A stretch of DNA of 64,000 bases from Stereum hirsutum FP-91666 SS1. Its lineage: Eukaryota > Basidiomycota > Agaricomycetes > Russulales > Stereaceae. Numbering within the stretch: the stretch's first letter is position 1; the number at the start of each line of letters is the position of its first letter. The translations under genes were made by a program, and so were the position numbers. Shown piece by piece: positions 24,415-35,700 of the stretch. A model generated the notes under the pieces. It made no database searches, was not told the DNA's origin, and was given only the letters and a program-made list of their open reading frames with translations. The stretch is taken from contig NW_006763135.1 of assembly GCF_000264905.1 (NCBI RefSeq), positions 349,676 through 413,675 on the forward strand, in the 5' to 3' direction.

Positions 24415-24467
24415 CCTGCATGATGTCCTGAAGTTCTTGATCTCGTTGTTTTGCTCCTTCTCCAATC

Positions 24468-26516
24468 ATGGGATCGATCCTCTCCAACGTACGTCTCGGG
24501 TACCAGTCGCTCAGAACCATCGCCAACGACTACGATACCATCATCAAACGCATCTCCCTCTCCCCCGGAATTCCTGGCCGGGACATCGACTCTAACAAAG
24601 ATTCGGGTCACGGTAATGGTACAATATCCTACTGGACAGTACCTCCATCGCCAATTGCTCGCCATGGCGCAGATGCTCAGCTGCCGTTGGAGGTCGTGGA
24701 TGTAGTAATCATTGGAAGTGGGATCTCGGGGACGGCAGTGGCTAAGACATTGATGGAGAGAGATGCTCAGTTGCGTGGAGAACGCGGCGGGAAGGATGAT
24801 GGTGGGGCATTGAGAGTGGTCATGCTTGAAGCAAGGGACACTTGTTCAGGGGCTACCGGAAGGTAATATTCTTTGTTTGTATTTTTGGCCCATACTTATT
24901 GTCTATTCTTTCGCTCGTCATCGCAGAAACGGAGGGCATATTTCGCCAAATGTGTACGACGATTATTCTGCGCTGAAGAAGAAGCACGGGGCCTCCCTCG
25001 CCCTCCAGATTCTTCGCTTCCGGCTGGCTCATATTTCGGTTCTAGTCGCCGCAGCGGAAGAGGAAGGTTTATTGTCCGAATCGCAGGCGAGAGTGGTCGA
25101 GGAGTTTGATGTGTTTGTGCAACAGTCGATGCTCGACGATGCGAAGAACGAGCTCGACGCATTTCTCAAAGAAGTTCAAGAGGATGGTGACAAGTTTCAA
25201 GTACTGGAAAGTCGGGAAGACATGGAGGTACGTGCTCTATCTGGAACTTGTGCCTAAGTATCGCAATAACATAACTTTCAGCGGCTACAACTCTCTTCGA
25301 GGATAATTGGTGCTGTCTCTAAACCTGGCGCTGCTATTCACCCCTACCGCTTCGTGACCGGTATACTCTCTAATATCCTCTCTCGTCACTCGAAGTATGC
25401 GTTCCCAGTCTCCATACTCCTTTTATTTCAACCCCACAATTTCTCATCACTCACTTCCTCCCACCCAGTTTCCAGCTTTTTACACATACACCTTGCACAT
25501 CCATAGTTCCAGACGTTGATGGATACTACGTCATCAACACTCCTCGTGGGCCTGTGAAAACCCTACACGTCGTCCACACCACCAACGCCTGGGCATCCCA
25601 TCTTCTCCCCGGCCTCCGTCGCAAGATCGTGCCAATGAGACTTCACATGTCCGCACAACGGCCTGGACAAGGCATCATGCCCAGTCCGAACCTGGGATCC
25701 TCTGATGCCCCATCTTCGACTGAAAATGAAGATTCAAAGGCGACATTGTCGAAGGAGACAACCCGGGCTGAGTCCTGGGCTGGCAAACGGGCCTTCGTAT
25801 TTTACCCCGGAAAGTCAAAATTCACATTTGATTGGCTCACGCAGCAACCTCCGGCATCCTCATCCCCACCAATGGATGCCCATTCCATGTCGGGTCAATA
25901 TGGACCTACCCATGGCGAGTTCATGCTCGGAGGCGGGGCCATGCTCGGCGGTCGTGCCGACGCAGTTTTGTTTGATAACTTTGGTGTTGCAGACGATACC
26001 CAAGAGCCAGATATCGAGGTGAACGCGTATCTCGGAGGCATTCTACCGTGCTACTTCTCGAATTGGGGACTAGAAGGGCATGACAGTGACGTTGGCGCGG
26101 GACCAGAGGACACGAGCGTGGCTGATGGTGGTCGCTGGGAGCAAGGTCGTGTGAAGGCGATATGGACGGGTATCATGGGTATATCGGTGGATACAGAGCC
26201 TTGGGTTGGGAGAGTCCCGGCAAAGGTATCTGGTAGACGCGAAGTCGCAGCGTCAACGGTGAATCGTAATGACTCGATGTTGATATCTGCGGGAGAGTGG
26301 ATCGCGGCAGGATATAGTGGTGAGGGGATGGCGAATGCGTGGTTGTGTGGGGTGGAGCTAGCGAGGATGATTTTGGGATCAGACGTGGTCGCTGGTGGGA
26401 ATGAAGCAGATAGCAGTAAGACGCAGGGCCCAGGTCTTCCCTCTAGTTTCTTGATCACGGAGAAGAGGTGTAAGGATGCGAAAATAGAGGATTTGATGGA
26501 AGGCCTTGCTGGATAG
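24468..26516 (+). CDS. FAD-dependent oxidoreductase, DAO family
   Basis: The predicted flavoprotein has about 570 residues in four exons (24468-24862, from 24929 to about 25227, from about 25282 to about 25397, and from about 25469 to 26516). The Rossmann FAD-binding motif is VVIIGSGISGTAVAKTL at residues of about 80-100, followed by MLEARDTCSGATGRNGGH, the ARDTCSGATGRNGG signature of D-amino-acid-oxidase-like enzymes. Later come HPYRFVTGIL and HTTNAWASHLLPGL. The C-terminal FAD region includes WTGIMGISVDTEPWVG and AAGYSGEGMANAWLCG. The closest general type is the uncharacterised fungal DAO-domain oxidoreductases (TDA3-like in yeasts). The substrate cannot be read from sequence. No signal peptide is obvious. 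Confidence 0.88.
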
Positions 26517-26976
26517 GGTCAGTGGTGGATGCGGTGAGACATTCACCCCAATCACCGCACCCCAGGCTCGCACTCACGTTGGTTGTATCCGAACAAAGGC
26601 CAGAGCTTACTGTGTCTATAGAGATATGGATGGTGGTGTAATTATGATGCTTCACCGTTAACAGTAGACTCAATAATACGTGCTCTAGTTGGTGAGTCGG
26701 ATATGTTATCCCACGTTGACATTCAATCATATAATTATTGTCGGTACCACTCGCACCCAGTCTATTCTACGGCCATGCGAAAGCAGACATGTAGCCACAT
26801 ACGTAGGAGAGATGATGAAGAGAATGGTTTGGGCATGTTCGAACTGCAAGACGTATCTGAATAAAATGTGGTCATCCCCTCAACGAGTTCTTCATTGACG
26901 ACGCGTATGGAGTTTGAAGGAATATCTCCAACGATCACGGTTCGCGTTGAAAAAAGATATTTCGATCAGAAAGAGC
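26517..26976. other. Intergenic, convergent 3' flanks
   Basis: This lies between the oxidoreductase stop and the terminal exon of the first BTB gene. Nothing is recognised. Confidence 0.6.
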
Positions 26977-28107
26977 TCAAGCGACACTAAATAGCGTCGC
27001 CGTGTCAATCTGTATTGTAAAAGGCCGTTAGAACATGATTCATCAAGAGGAGCGAGGGCGGATAATGGGAGTGGTATTTACCTGCAGGATAATTTTATCC
27101 ATAACAATCCTATCGAGAACTTCGATCAGACTTCGTTCGACCTTCTGAGATGAGCTGCGGAGCATGCTGCATGCGTCGCAAGAACACTGACATGACGAAG
27201 GAGCTAGCGTGGACTCGAAAGGCAACCTCCAGGTAAGCATACACCCCGGGTCATGAGTCACGTCCGCCACTATCTGCGTTGCCCCGGTCTTCAATAGTGT
27301 TCGCCAAGTTGTCGCATTGTTGTCGCATTGCTGGTCCGACTGACAACGTTTAGCATCAATCCATTCTCCAAGTTCTCCGGGAGGAAGTAGGGTAGGGTCG
27401 GCAACGATACACGAATCAAGTCTCTCCTCTAGGGATTTTATATAGGTCTTGCGATAGTTCCACAGGTCGAGTAGAGCGCTGCCGCAGGGAAATCGGGTAT
27501 CGTCATGCTCGGGATGATCGGACGGGAGTGGAAGCCGTAAACTCTGTCGTGCAGCAGCAAGCATTTCGTCTCGGAGCTCTAGACGATGGGCAAAGGCATA
27601 GATGCGAAGACTTGTATCGACTGTCAAGAAGCGTCGCAAGATATTCCTCGCTCTCACTACGACAACTTCCATCTCGTATTTGTACGCTGCATTGACGAAG
27701 TCCATAGCGTCGTCCAAGGAGTCCGGTAGGACGGGAGTTATTGGGAGAAGATACGAAAGAAGAACGTGGATGACAGAGCCTTTCTCCACGACCGGGATAA
27801 CAGGCAACGACCCTCTATGATGGGTGCTAGGCCTGGCCGTGCCATTGGGGGCTGAGACGAATGGTTGGGGAAGAGATAATATGGTCTTGAAGAAGGACGA
27901 GGATTTGATTAGAAAAGCCTGATGGACGGGAAAGTCTACACTATCAGATGAGCGAAGAACAAGGTCTGCATTGTTGTCGTCGAATGGTGGCCCAAATTCA
28001 ACAGCGGGTAGGTTGATCAGGGCTTCGAGGTCCCCGCTCCAAGTAGGCAACTTTTCTTTGCCCCTCGAGGCCGAAGACCGAAATCCGGGATGTAGAAACC
28101 TTTGCAT
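26977..28107 (-). CDS. BTB/POZ-domain protein, type A copy 1
   Basis: Two exons (27082-28107 and 26977-27009) encode about 352 residues. It starts MQRFLHPGF, matching RFIHPGF in the type A copy at 40556. The N-terminal half is a BTB domain: FGPPFDDNNADLVLRSSDSV, then DFPVHQAFLIKSSSFFKTIL, then an insert rich in Pro/Ser/His, then HVLLSYLLPI and ALDF-like YKYEMEVVVVRARNILRRFL. The C-terminal half has conserved FLTVDTSLRIYAFAH and a Cys-rich segment. The terminal 33-nt exon begins ID and ends at 26977. BTB domains mediate protein-protein contacts, for instance as cullin-3 adaptors; the partner here is unknown. The in-frame ATG at 28287 is rejected because it lies upstream of the TATA box. Confidence 0.85.
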
Positions 28108-28242
28108 GGCAGTTCGCTGTAAGACAATACGAGATCCTTGATACTTGTCAGCTCGAGCACTCGCGCCCATGCAGAATACTGACTCACCCTGAGAGCAGGA
28201 CGCCACGGTTACGAGTATCAGCACGGAGACCAATTCGACTGG

Positions 28243-28251
28243 TTTTATACC
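28243..28251 (-). promoter_or_regulatory. TATA box of BTB type A copy 1
   Basis: It reads GGTATAAAA on the minus strand, about 135 bp before the ATG at 28107. Confidence 0.55.
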
Positions 28252-29076
28252 GCGCGTCCAAGCTTTGGTGGTAATTGGTGCCAACACAATGTTGTGCCCA
28301 AGACATCATAGAAAGACCTTGTATGGGTTAGTGTGTGGGAGGGGCCACAGCATGCCACCAGGCGGTTGCCAACTGCAGTACAAAGCCTTGTCTACCGTGC
28401 CGATCGACGGAAACAGTTACTAGTGCTTGCCGAGTGCCAGTGAGTACTCCGTGCCAGCTTTCAATTACTCCGTGCTATGGACCAGACCTGTCGTAGACAC
28501 ACAAAGCGCAGAGAGCAGGAGCTGACAAGTTGGTGGAAGAGATTATTGAATAAACAGCATCCTGTTCGACGTGTCATCAATGGCCCGTGCCCGGCTCTGA
28601 CCGAACCACGAGCGCCACAGTCACTTGACAGTCACTGCCAGTGGGCCACACTCGGGCCCACTTTGCGGACGACCACAACATGATCCACCTCCTTCATCGA
28701 CCTGTCTTTGTCTTGCTACTCCTTTTGCACTCCTTATACCTCAGCCACAAATTATATGCAATGTGAACTCTGAAACCTGATAAAGCTCTCGAACGCGTCC
28801 AGAATGAAGACTGGCCGTCTGCCATTGTTCATCAATTCACTCGATGGCGTACTCCCCCCAAAGGTGCCCATCAATTCATCTATTCTCTTGATTATCTGAA
28901 ACTAGATGTATGGATATATGATTTTATATACGTGTCTTTTGCAGGTTATGCGCAATACCTGTATCCGACTAGACGGCAACATGAGTCACTGGTACGAGTG
29001 ACGGTCCCAACGGCGGCACTTGCTCTTTGTGCCCCTCTAGGTGGGAGCTGTAACAAATGCCGGGTTCCTGCGGTCA
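28252..29076. other. Divergent promoter region of the left BTB pair
   Basis: This is part of a 1193 bp head-to-head spacer between type A and type B BTB genes. It contains GC-rich stretches with repeated GTGCCAGTG-like words (about 28432, and CTGCCAGTG at about 28633) that recur in the right-hand BTB spacer near 40104. Confidence 0.4.
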
Positions 29077-29083
29077 TATAAAG
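29077..29083 (+). promoter_or_regulatory. TATA box of BTB type B copy 1
   Basis: TATAAAG lies about 220 bp before the ATG at 29301. Confidence 0.5.
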
Positions 29084-29300
29084 AGCGCAGTTTTGCCGTC
29101 GTCTCAGAACGAGACGCGATATAGACAGGTGCAAGACTCGGTAAGTGCTTCACAGATGGTGCTTCACCCCGTTCGAATTTAACCGCGCGACATGTTACTC
29201 CATCCATAGGTTCTACTACTCGCTTCACTCCCCGAACCATACACTTCTCACGTGTAAAGGTCGTTATTGGCCTCCCTGGCGTCTGTCCTGACCCATAATC

Positions 29301-30496
29301 ATGCTTAAGCTTCTCCTTCCCGGCCGTTCCAATTCCAAAGAGGGGAACCATGTCACAGTCAGCGAGGGCTACCATTTCTTTACTGTGTTTGAAGGCAGTA
29401 TGACTGTGACGAACCCTGCTCCAGTTCACGAACAGCCTGTCGACTTTGGGCCACCCTTTGATGACGATGATGCTGACCTCATCCTTCGCTCCTCCAACAA
29501 CGTCGACTTCCCCGTCCATCGCGTCTGCCTCTGCAAAGCCTCTCTCATCTTCAAGACACTGTTTTCTTCTCAGGTCCCATCCGGTTGTATCCTAATCTAC
29601 TGGGTGCCTGACTTTATCCTCCGCCCCTCCGGTACGAAGGGAGGCGTCCCTGTCTTCACTCTAACGGAGCCGAGCCCAATCCTTCATGCATTACTCTCTC
29701 TCATCCTGCCGATTACGCCCATCTATCCTGCGAACGTGAAGGATGCCTTAGCTCTCGTCAGCGCCGCCCACAAGTATGGGATGCAGATTGTGTCCCTGCG
29801 TGCGAGAGCGATACTTGACTCTTTCTTGACTATCGAGACTTGTCTTCGCGTCTTCGTCGTCGCCCATCATCTCGGACTTCGGGACGAGCTGATCAAGGCA
29901 GCGCAACTTAGCTTGGGGAGATCCTTCGAGATCGAAGACTACGACCCCGAGCATCCAGACACCTTCGTTTTGCGTGACTTGCAGCGATATCGCGAAGCCT
30001 ATGCACATGCCGCTAGCAAGAAGCTGAGCTCCCCCGGCAAGTTCACTCTGCCCTCCACACCTTCCAAGATCGACGAATGGATCGCACAGCAACAGTGTCG
30101 CGCCCGTCGGCCATCTTCGAGCACACACCCTCGATGCTCTAATACCGCGAATGCGTGGAAGAGCATGATATTGGGCGAGATGAAGCGGATGGCGCCTGAG
30201 GTGGCGACGGTTCCCCAACGTTTGTATTACTGGCGGTATCCGATTCTAGCTGGGGTGGGTTCAGCACCTTGTCATACTTCGTCGACTTGTAATAGGCTTT
30301 GGCAGAAAGCAGCTGAGGTCGAGGATGCTGTGAGGGAGATGGTCGTGGAGTTTATTAATGAATCGGTTATGGATAAGGTGAGCAGATGTTCTCATATTTC
30401 TTGCCTTTGTCTTGCGCGCTCGCTCATATATGGTCATGAATATAGATCGATGTCAAGCATATATTCTGTGATTCTCCCGCTTTCTCTGTACCATAA
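29301..30496 (+). CDS. BTB/POZ-domain protein, type B copy 1
   Basis: Two exons (29301-30377 and 30446-30496) are separated by a 68 bp intron; the protein is 375 residues. The start is supported by the type B copy at 39408, which shares the GYHFF/GHYYF region before the BTB domain. The BTB core is VDFGPPFDDDDADLILRSS, NNVDFPVHRVCLCKASLIFKTL and RPSGTKGGVPVFTLTEPSPI. It continues with AAHKYGMQIVSLRARAILDSFLTIETCLRVFVVAHHLGLRDE (split here for description), then CSNTANAWKSM and the Cys-containing C-terminal region. The terminal exon starts IDVKHIF but is 51 nt rather than 33 nt. It is divergently paired with type A copy 1. No further domain is visible; function is unknown. Confidence 0.85.
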
Positions 30497-30780
30497 ACGG
30501 TTTCCGTTCTTGTGATGCTTAGGTCCAATCGAATATAAATTGGCTATTCTTCGACGATGTGTATTGTTGTGCTTTTCAAAGGTCGTTTGTTTATTCAATC
30601 AATATATGGGCGGTTGTTTCATATGAGACTATACAATTTATACATTCCAACACGGATAATGAGCCTGCCAGCGGACCCAAGACATAGAAGGAGAGATGAT
30701 CGTAAAGGAAAATGGAAAGGAAGTGCTAAATCTCCTGATGTTGTCGCCAGTCGTAGGAGGAGCGGCCATTGAGAGACGGA

Positions 30781-32008
30781 TCAAAAGTCAGGGAAGATAC
30801 CCCTCACGTCAATCTGAAACGGCATCGATCATGAGCATCTCAACATTCAAAGCCCAACGATACCCACAGTTACTCACCTTAGGCACAACCTCAACCCTCA
30901 CAATCCTCCTCGCAACCTCCACCAACTCACCCTCCACATCCTTCGCCCTCCTCCTCAACGCATAACAAGTCACACAAGTCAAACAAGGCGCAGCACCCGG
31001 CCCAGACGCAACCGGAAAACTCCAACTAGGCGAACTAGCACGCTGCGCAGATCGGCATAAGTCCTCCACCATCCTCCGTGCACCGATGCTGAACGTCTCT
31101 CGCCATGCTTCGGCGGTGTTGGAGCACCGGCGTCGTTCGAAGGGAGAGCCTTGGCAGACTGCATGGGCGACCCAGATTTCGAGCTCTGTGGAGGATTCGA
31201 ACACTTTAGGGAGGTGGCGCTCCATTGCGGAGGCGTAAGCGATACGATACTTTCGGATATCGGAGTAAGCGGGATCGGAGGCCCATGAGGGATCGCAGGA
31301 GATAAAGTACTCGTTGACGTCGTACAGAGGGAGCTGTAGCGTGAGACGGGCGGCGGAGAGAGTTTCGTGGTGGAGGTTGAAGCGATGTGCAGTGGCGTAG
31401 ATAGGGACACAGGTGTCGAGGGTCAAGAATTCGCATAGGAATGATTGGGCCCTCGAGAAGACGGTTGTCATGTCGTATTTAGCTGCGGCATTGATCAAGG
31501 TCAAGGCGTCCCCCAGGGACGTGGGGCGGACGATGTCGTCTCCCGCGAAGGGATCCTCTTTTCCTACATCTTGATCTGGGGACAGAGTGGCACCGTCGGC
31601 GAGCAACATAGAAAGCAGAACGTGCACAACAGAGCTATTCTCCTCAAGTAAGACATGGACGACCAGAGGATTGAAAGCGCTAGAGGGATGAGTTTCGTAG
31701 ACGGAGTCTGACTCGGAAGACACAGGAGACGGCTGAAAGAGAGATAGTTTCGATTCAAAGAACGGTGAGGCTTGGGACAAAAGGGCTCCGTGAAAGTAGA
31801 AGTCGACGTTATCAGAGGACCGAAGAACAACGTCTGCATCGGCATCGTCGAAAGGCGGTCCAAATATAACATGCTTCGGTTTGGTGTCACAAAGCCTAGG
31901 GAGTTTTGGGATACGCCTTGTCGAAGTTGGTCTGGAAGCCGAACCTGGATACGGTGTTCCGATGTGAAGGAGGCTTCGCATCATCGTGAATTGGGGATGG
32001 GCTTTCAC
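30781..32008 (-). CDS. BTB/POZ-domain protein, type C
   Basis: Two exons (30878-32008 and 30781-30813) flank a 64 bp intron and encode 387 residues. The BTB core is FGPPFDDADADVVLRSSDNV, DFYFHGALLSQASPFFESKL and a longer acidic insert (PDQDVGKEDPF) than in the other copies. It continues with AAAKYDMTTVFSRAQSFLCEF, LTLDTCVPIYATAHRFNL, CSNTAEAWRETF, and a CLTCVTCYALRRRAKDVEGELVE type C-terminus. The 33-nt terminal exon reads IDVRGIFPDF. In-frame ATGs at 31984 and 31981 are alternative starts. It faces type B copy 1 tail to tail and is the only BTB member here without a partner on the other side of SLA1. Confidence 0.85.
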
Positions 32009-32112
32009 TGAACACGGCCGGTCGAGATGCGCTAACGCAGGAGAAAGTGGTTTCGTGAGACCGGAGGTGAAGGGTGGGGAACGAATGGTCCGAGATGTCG
32101 CAAGCTGGCGGG

Positions 32113-32120
32113 TTTATATA
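32113..32120 (-). promoter_or_regulatory. TATA box of BTB type C
   Basis: TATATAAA on the minus strand lies about 105 bp before the ATG at 32008. Confidence 0.55.
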
Positions 32121-32700
32121 ATGGCACGCGTGGCACCTCGATGGCGTAATGAACAAAGAGGTATCTAAATCCGGTTAGCGATTCCGACTCTTTCCGAGCG
32201 GGCCAATCACCGAGGCAACGAGGCCCAGAGCTACTGGTTTCAGTTGATAATTTCATACACAAGAAATGGTAAAGAGATGCTATGCGGGCTATTTACGAAA
32301 AGCTATGCGCTGGCTAGTAACAGTTTGCCCAAAGATTGAGAGTTGGAGCCCGATTGAAACGAGGATCGATCCAGAGTGTGTCGACATAGATCCTTGTATT
32401 TGAGAACTCAGAAGTATAATCGTATTGCGTTCACGAGCTTTCTTCCGAGAGATGAGCGTTGGCCAGAAAAGCGATGAAGGTGTTGCTTCGAATTTGTACC
32501 GCCATGACGGTCACGTCGGAATTCGAAGAGATGGGTGTGGCCCATCAAGGCGTTGAAACTTGAGTGCCACGCAGCGGAGCGCTCGCAGTGGCGCAGGCTA
32601 TTTCCATTTCGGGCCTCACACACTCTCCGTCATCTCCCCGCCGCCGCCCACACCGCTCTCCACAGCGAGCTCAAGCTCCTCGACACTGCCGTCAACGACG
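32121..32700. other. Divergent spacer between BTB type C and SLA1
   Basis: I see no gene. The SLA1 side shows no TATA box. A CCAAT word occurs near 32201. Confidence 0.5.
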
Positions 32701-35700
32701 ATGAGCGCAGAACAGGAAGAATATCTGGCCGTGCTGAAGGCATCGTACGACTACGAGCCGCAGTCGGAGGACGAGATCGAGATAAAGGAGGATCAACTAT
32801 TGCTGCTCATTGAACGCACTGACGATGAGTAAGTCCCCCCACTATTTGTCGCGTATATTGTGGCCGCGGTCGACTGGATTGTGGATATGGAATATATCGG
32901 ACGACATTTGAGCTGGTCGCTGAGGCTGCAGGTTCGCCGACAATGGGTGGGGCCGTGCTATGTATGCGTACGCTGGTCATGCCCGGCCGCCCGGCGGGTA
33001 CTTCGCAATCACAGCTGTTCCCAATGCATGCATCTACAGACACGTCTATTCTATAATATGTTGGATTCTATATCTTGCAAGAAGGTTATTGTGGTCGTAG
33101 CAGACTATCATTTCAACATTGCATGCGAACCGAAGGCACAGTTATATATAGGTTCCGAGGTCCCACCCATTCCGTCTCCTCTTATGTCCAGAGAGACTTG
33201 TGACACCAACTATACTTCATTCTGCATACCTACTCAATCGATGAGATACTGATGTGCACTTCTCTGCAGCTGGTGGAAGGTCAAAGTCAAGGGTGATTCC
33301 CCAGACGATGAAGGTCCCTCAGGTTTAGTCCCATCAGCCTATGTCGAACCAGTCCGTCATAGCCATCCCGGAATTCCACACTTGTCACCTCCAAACTAAC
33401 CTTTACTTCTACTAGGCACCGCATACCAACTCAGTCAAGGCCCAATATGACTACGCTGCAACGTCTCCAGGCGAGATCACAGTCAAGGAGGATCAGATCT
33501 TGCTCGCGTTCGGACCGGAAGAGGAAGGATGGTTGCTTGTGTTAGATGAAGAGAACAGCAAGGCGGGCTACGTTCCAGCGAACTATGTTGAAGAGGTACG
33601 TCCAGTCACTTTCGACTTCAATATTATCAAAATGTAAGTGACGACTCTGCAGATATCTGCCGACGGAGAGGCCGCACCTACCAATGGCCTCGGTGGCATC
33701 GTTGTCCCTGATTCTGTATGTCCAATTCCTCTGCGCCTTCCTACGATCATTTACCAGACCAAAACGACTCATTGTGCCGCTCGATCCGCAGCCACCACAG
33801 CCACCTCGCCCGGTCAGTACCTATGTTGATCCCGCGGACCTCGTCGCCGCCACAGCCTCGAAAGCCAAGGCCGACGATATCAAGACCTGGTCTATCACCG
33901 AAATCGACAAGAAAGGGAAGAAGAAGAAGGGAACGCTTGGTATCGGGAACGGCGCAATCTTCTTCGCTTCTGAATCCGACAAGGTATGTCTCGAGCTCCT
34001 TCATCTGTTCAACAGCGAACCGTTGGCGCTGATCTTCATTTTCTCATTCTTTTCTCAGACTCCAGTTCAGAAATGGCAGACCTCAGCGATCACGTCCTCT
34101 GGTCCCTCTCCCGACAAAGCCAAACACATCCTCATCGAGATCTCCTCCCCCGAGCCCGTCTCCCTTCACTTCAACGCAGGTTCCAAAGACACGGCCGATG
34201 CCATTCTCACCAAACTCGAGACCTCGCGCGCCATCGCTACGTCCTCTGCCTCTCCTCCACCTGCTGCAGCCGCGGAAGAAAGCGGACATAGGGACAGGAA
34301 CCTTCCTCCGCCCTTGAGGTCCGAGACACCAGGCAAGAAGAACGCTTCGGTACATTTCGCGGAGTCCAGTCCTGCTATAATACCCCCTCGATCCCCATCC
34401 GCTTCGTCTTCGGACGGTGGTGCCGAAGCTGAGCAAGAAGAGGAGCCGGAAGCGACGCAGCTGAATGGGCATGGTGCAGAGGTGGATAATGGGTATGGCG
34501 ACGGGGAGGGCGAGCATGCGGTGGCGTTGTATGATTTCCAGGCGCAGGGAGAGGACGAGTTGAGTGTGGGTGAAGGGGATAAGTTGTGGGTTTTGGAGAA
34601 GGATGGGGATGAGTGGTGGAAGTGTAGGAATGCGGCGGGTGAGGAAGGTGTGGTGCCCGCTTCGTATGTCGAGGTAAGTACACGTTCGATCACTTTCCCT
34701 CTCTTCCATGGACCCTTGAGGGCGTGGTCCTTGGGGTTATGAGCCGCGTGAACGCTACCTGTCATGCATGCTGATCTTTCGCATCGCTAGCCAACCGGTA
34801 CTGGCTCCCTTCCTGCACGATCCTCAGCAGCTGTTGAAGAGGAGGAGGAAGACGATCCAGCGGCTCGCGAGGCAGAAGAACAGGCCGAAGCGGAGCGTCG
34901 AGAGCGTGAACGGAAGAAGCAGGAACAGGACCGGGCGAAGGCGGCTGCGGCTGCGGCTGAGGCCGAACGCAAGAGGAAGGACAAGGAAGCTAGGGAAAGA
35001 GAGAAGGAGCAAGAGGCGAAGAGGTCGCGAGAACGGGAACGGGAGAAGGAGCGGGAGAGGCAGGAGAAGGCAGCACAGGAGGAGGCGAGACAGAGAGCGA
35101 TGGAGGAGGTGGAGAGGAAGAGAGGGTCCCCGTGAGCGATAGCCTCGTTCCAAGAACATATTCACTGATGCATTGTTTGTCTTCAGGAAATCCAAGAAGG
35201 ATGACGGCGCTCGTCGTTCGACTGACAATAGTGCGTATCGACAAACATATCTTTCTCGATGCTAGATCTCATAATCACGTTCAAAGAAGGTCCTCCTCCG
35301 CCAGAGACGACCCGGGTGTGGCACGATAACACTGGCCGTTTCCGCGTTGAGGCTGCCTTCCTTGGTGTATTTGACGGCAAGCTGAGACTGCATAAAGTTA
35401 ACGGGGTCGTCATCGATGTCCCCGCGGAGAAGATGTCAGAGGAAGACATACGTATCATCGACAAGCTAACGAAGGGTAGGCGTTCTCCTCAACCTCCTGC
35501 TAAGAGGTCCGGCGACGACGACGATACTCCACTGGCCGTCAGGAGGGACTCGTTGCACCCCGAATCGACTGGTAGGTCGAGTACTAGCGGCAGCAGGAAT
35601 GGAACTCCGACGAGGAGTTCAACGATGCCCGCGCCGAAGAAGAAGGGTCCGACTATCGATTGGTTCGAGTTCTTCTTAAACGCCGGATGCGACCTTGACG

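Noticed and set aside
28108..28287. Longer start for BTB type A copy 1 at 28287
   Set aside because: It lies upstream of the TATA box at 28243-28251, and the paralogue at 40556 begins at the RFIHPGF region.
32860..33252. 130-codon plus-strand frame as a separate gene
   Set aside because: It is wholly inside SLA1 intron 1 and has no domain or initiation support.
34787..35244. Several minus-strand Leu/Ser/Arg-rich frames
   Set aside because: They are antisense reflections of the Arg/Glu/Ala coiled coil of SLA1.
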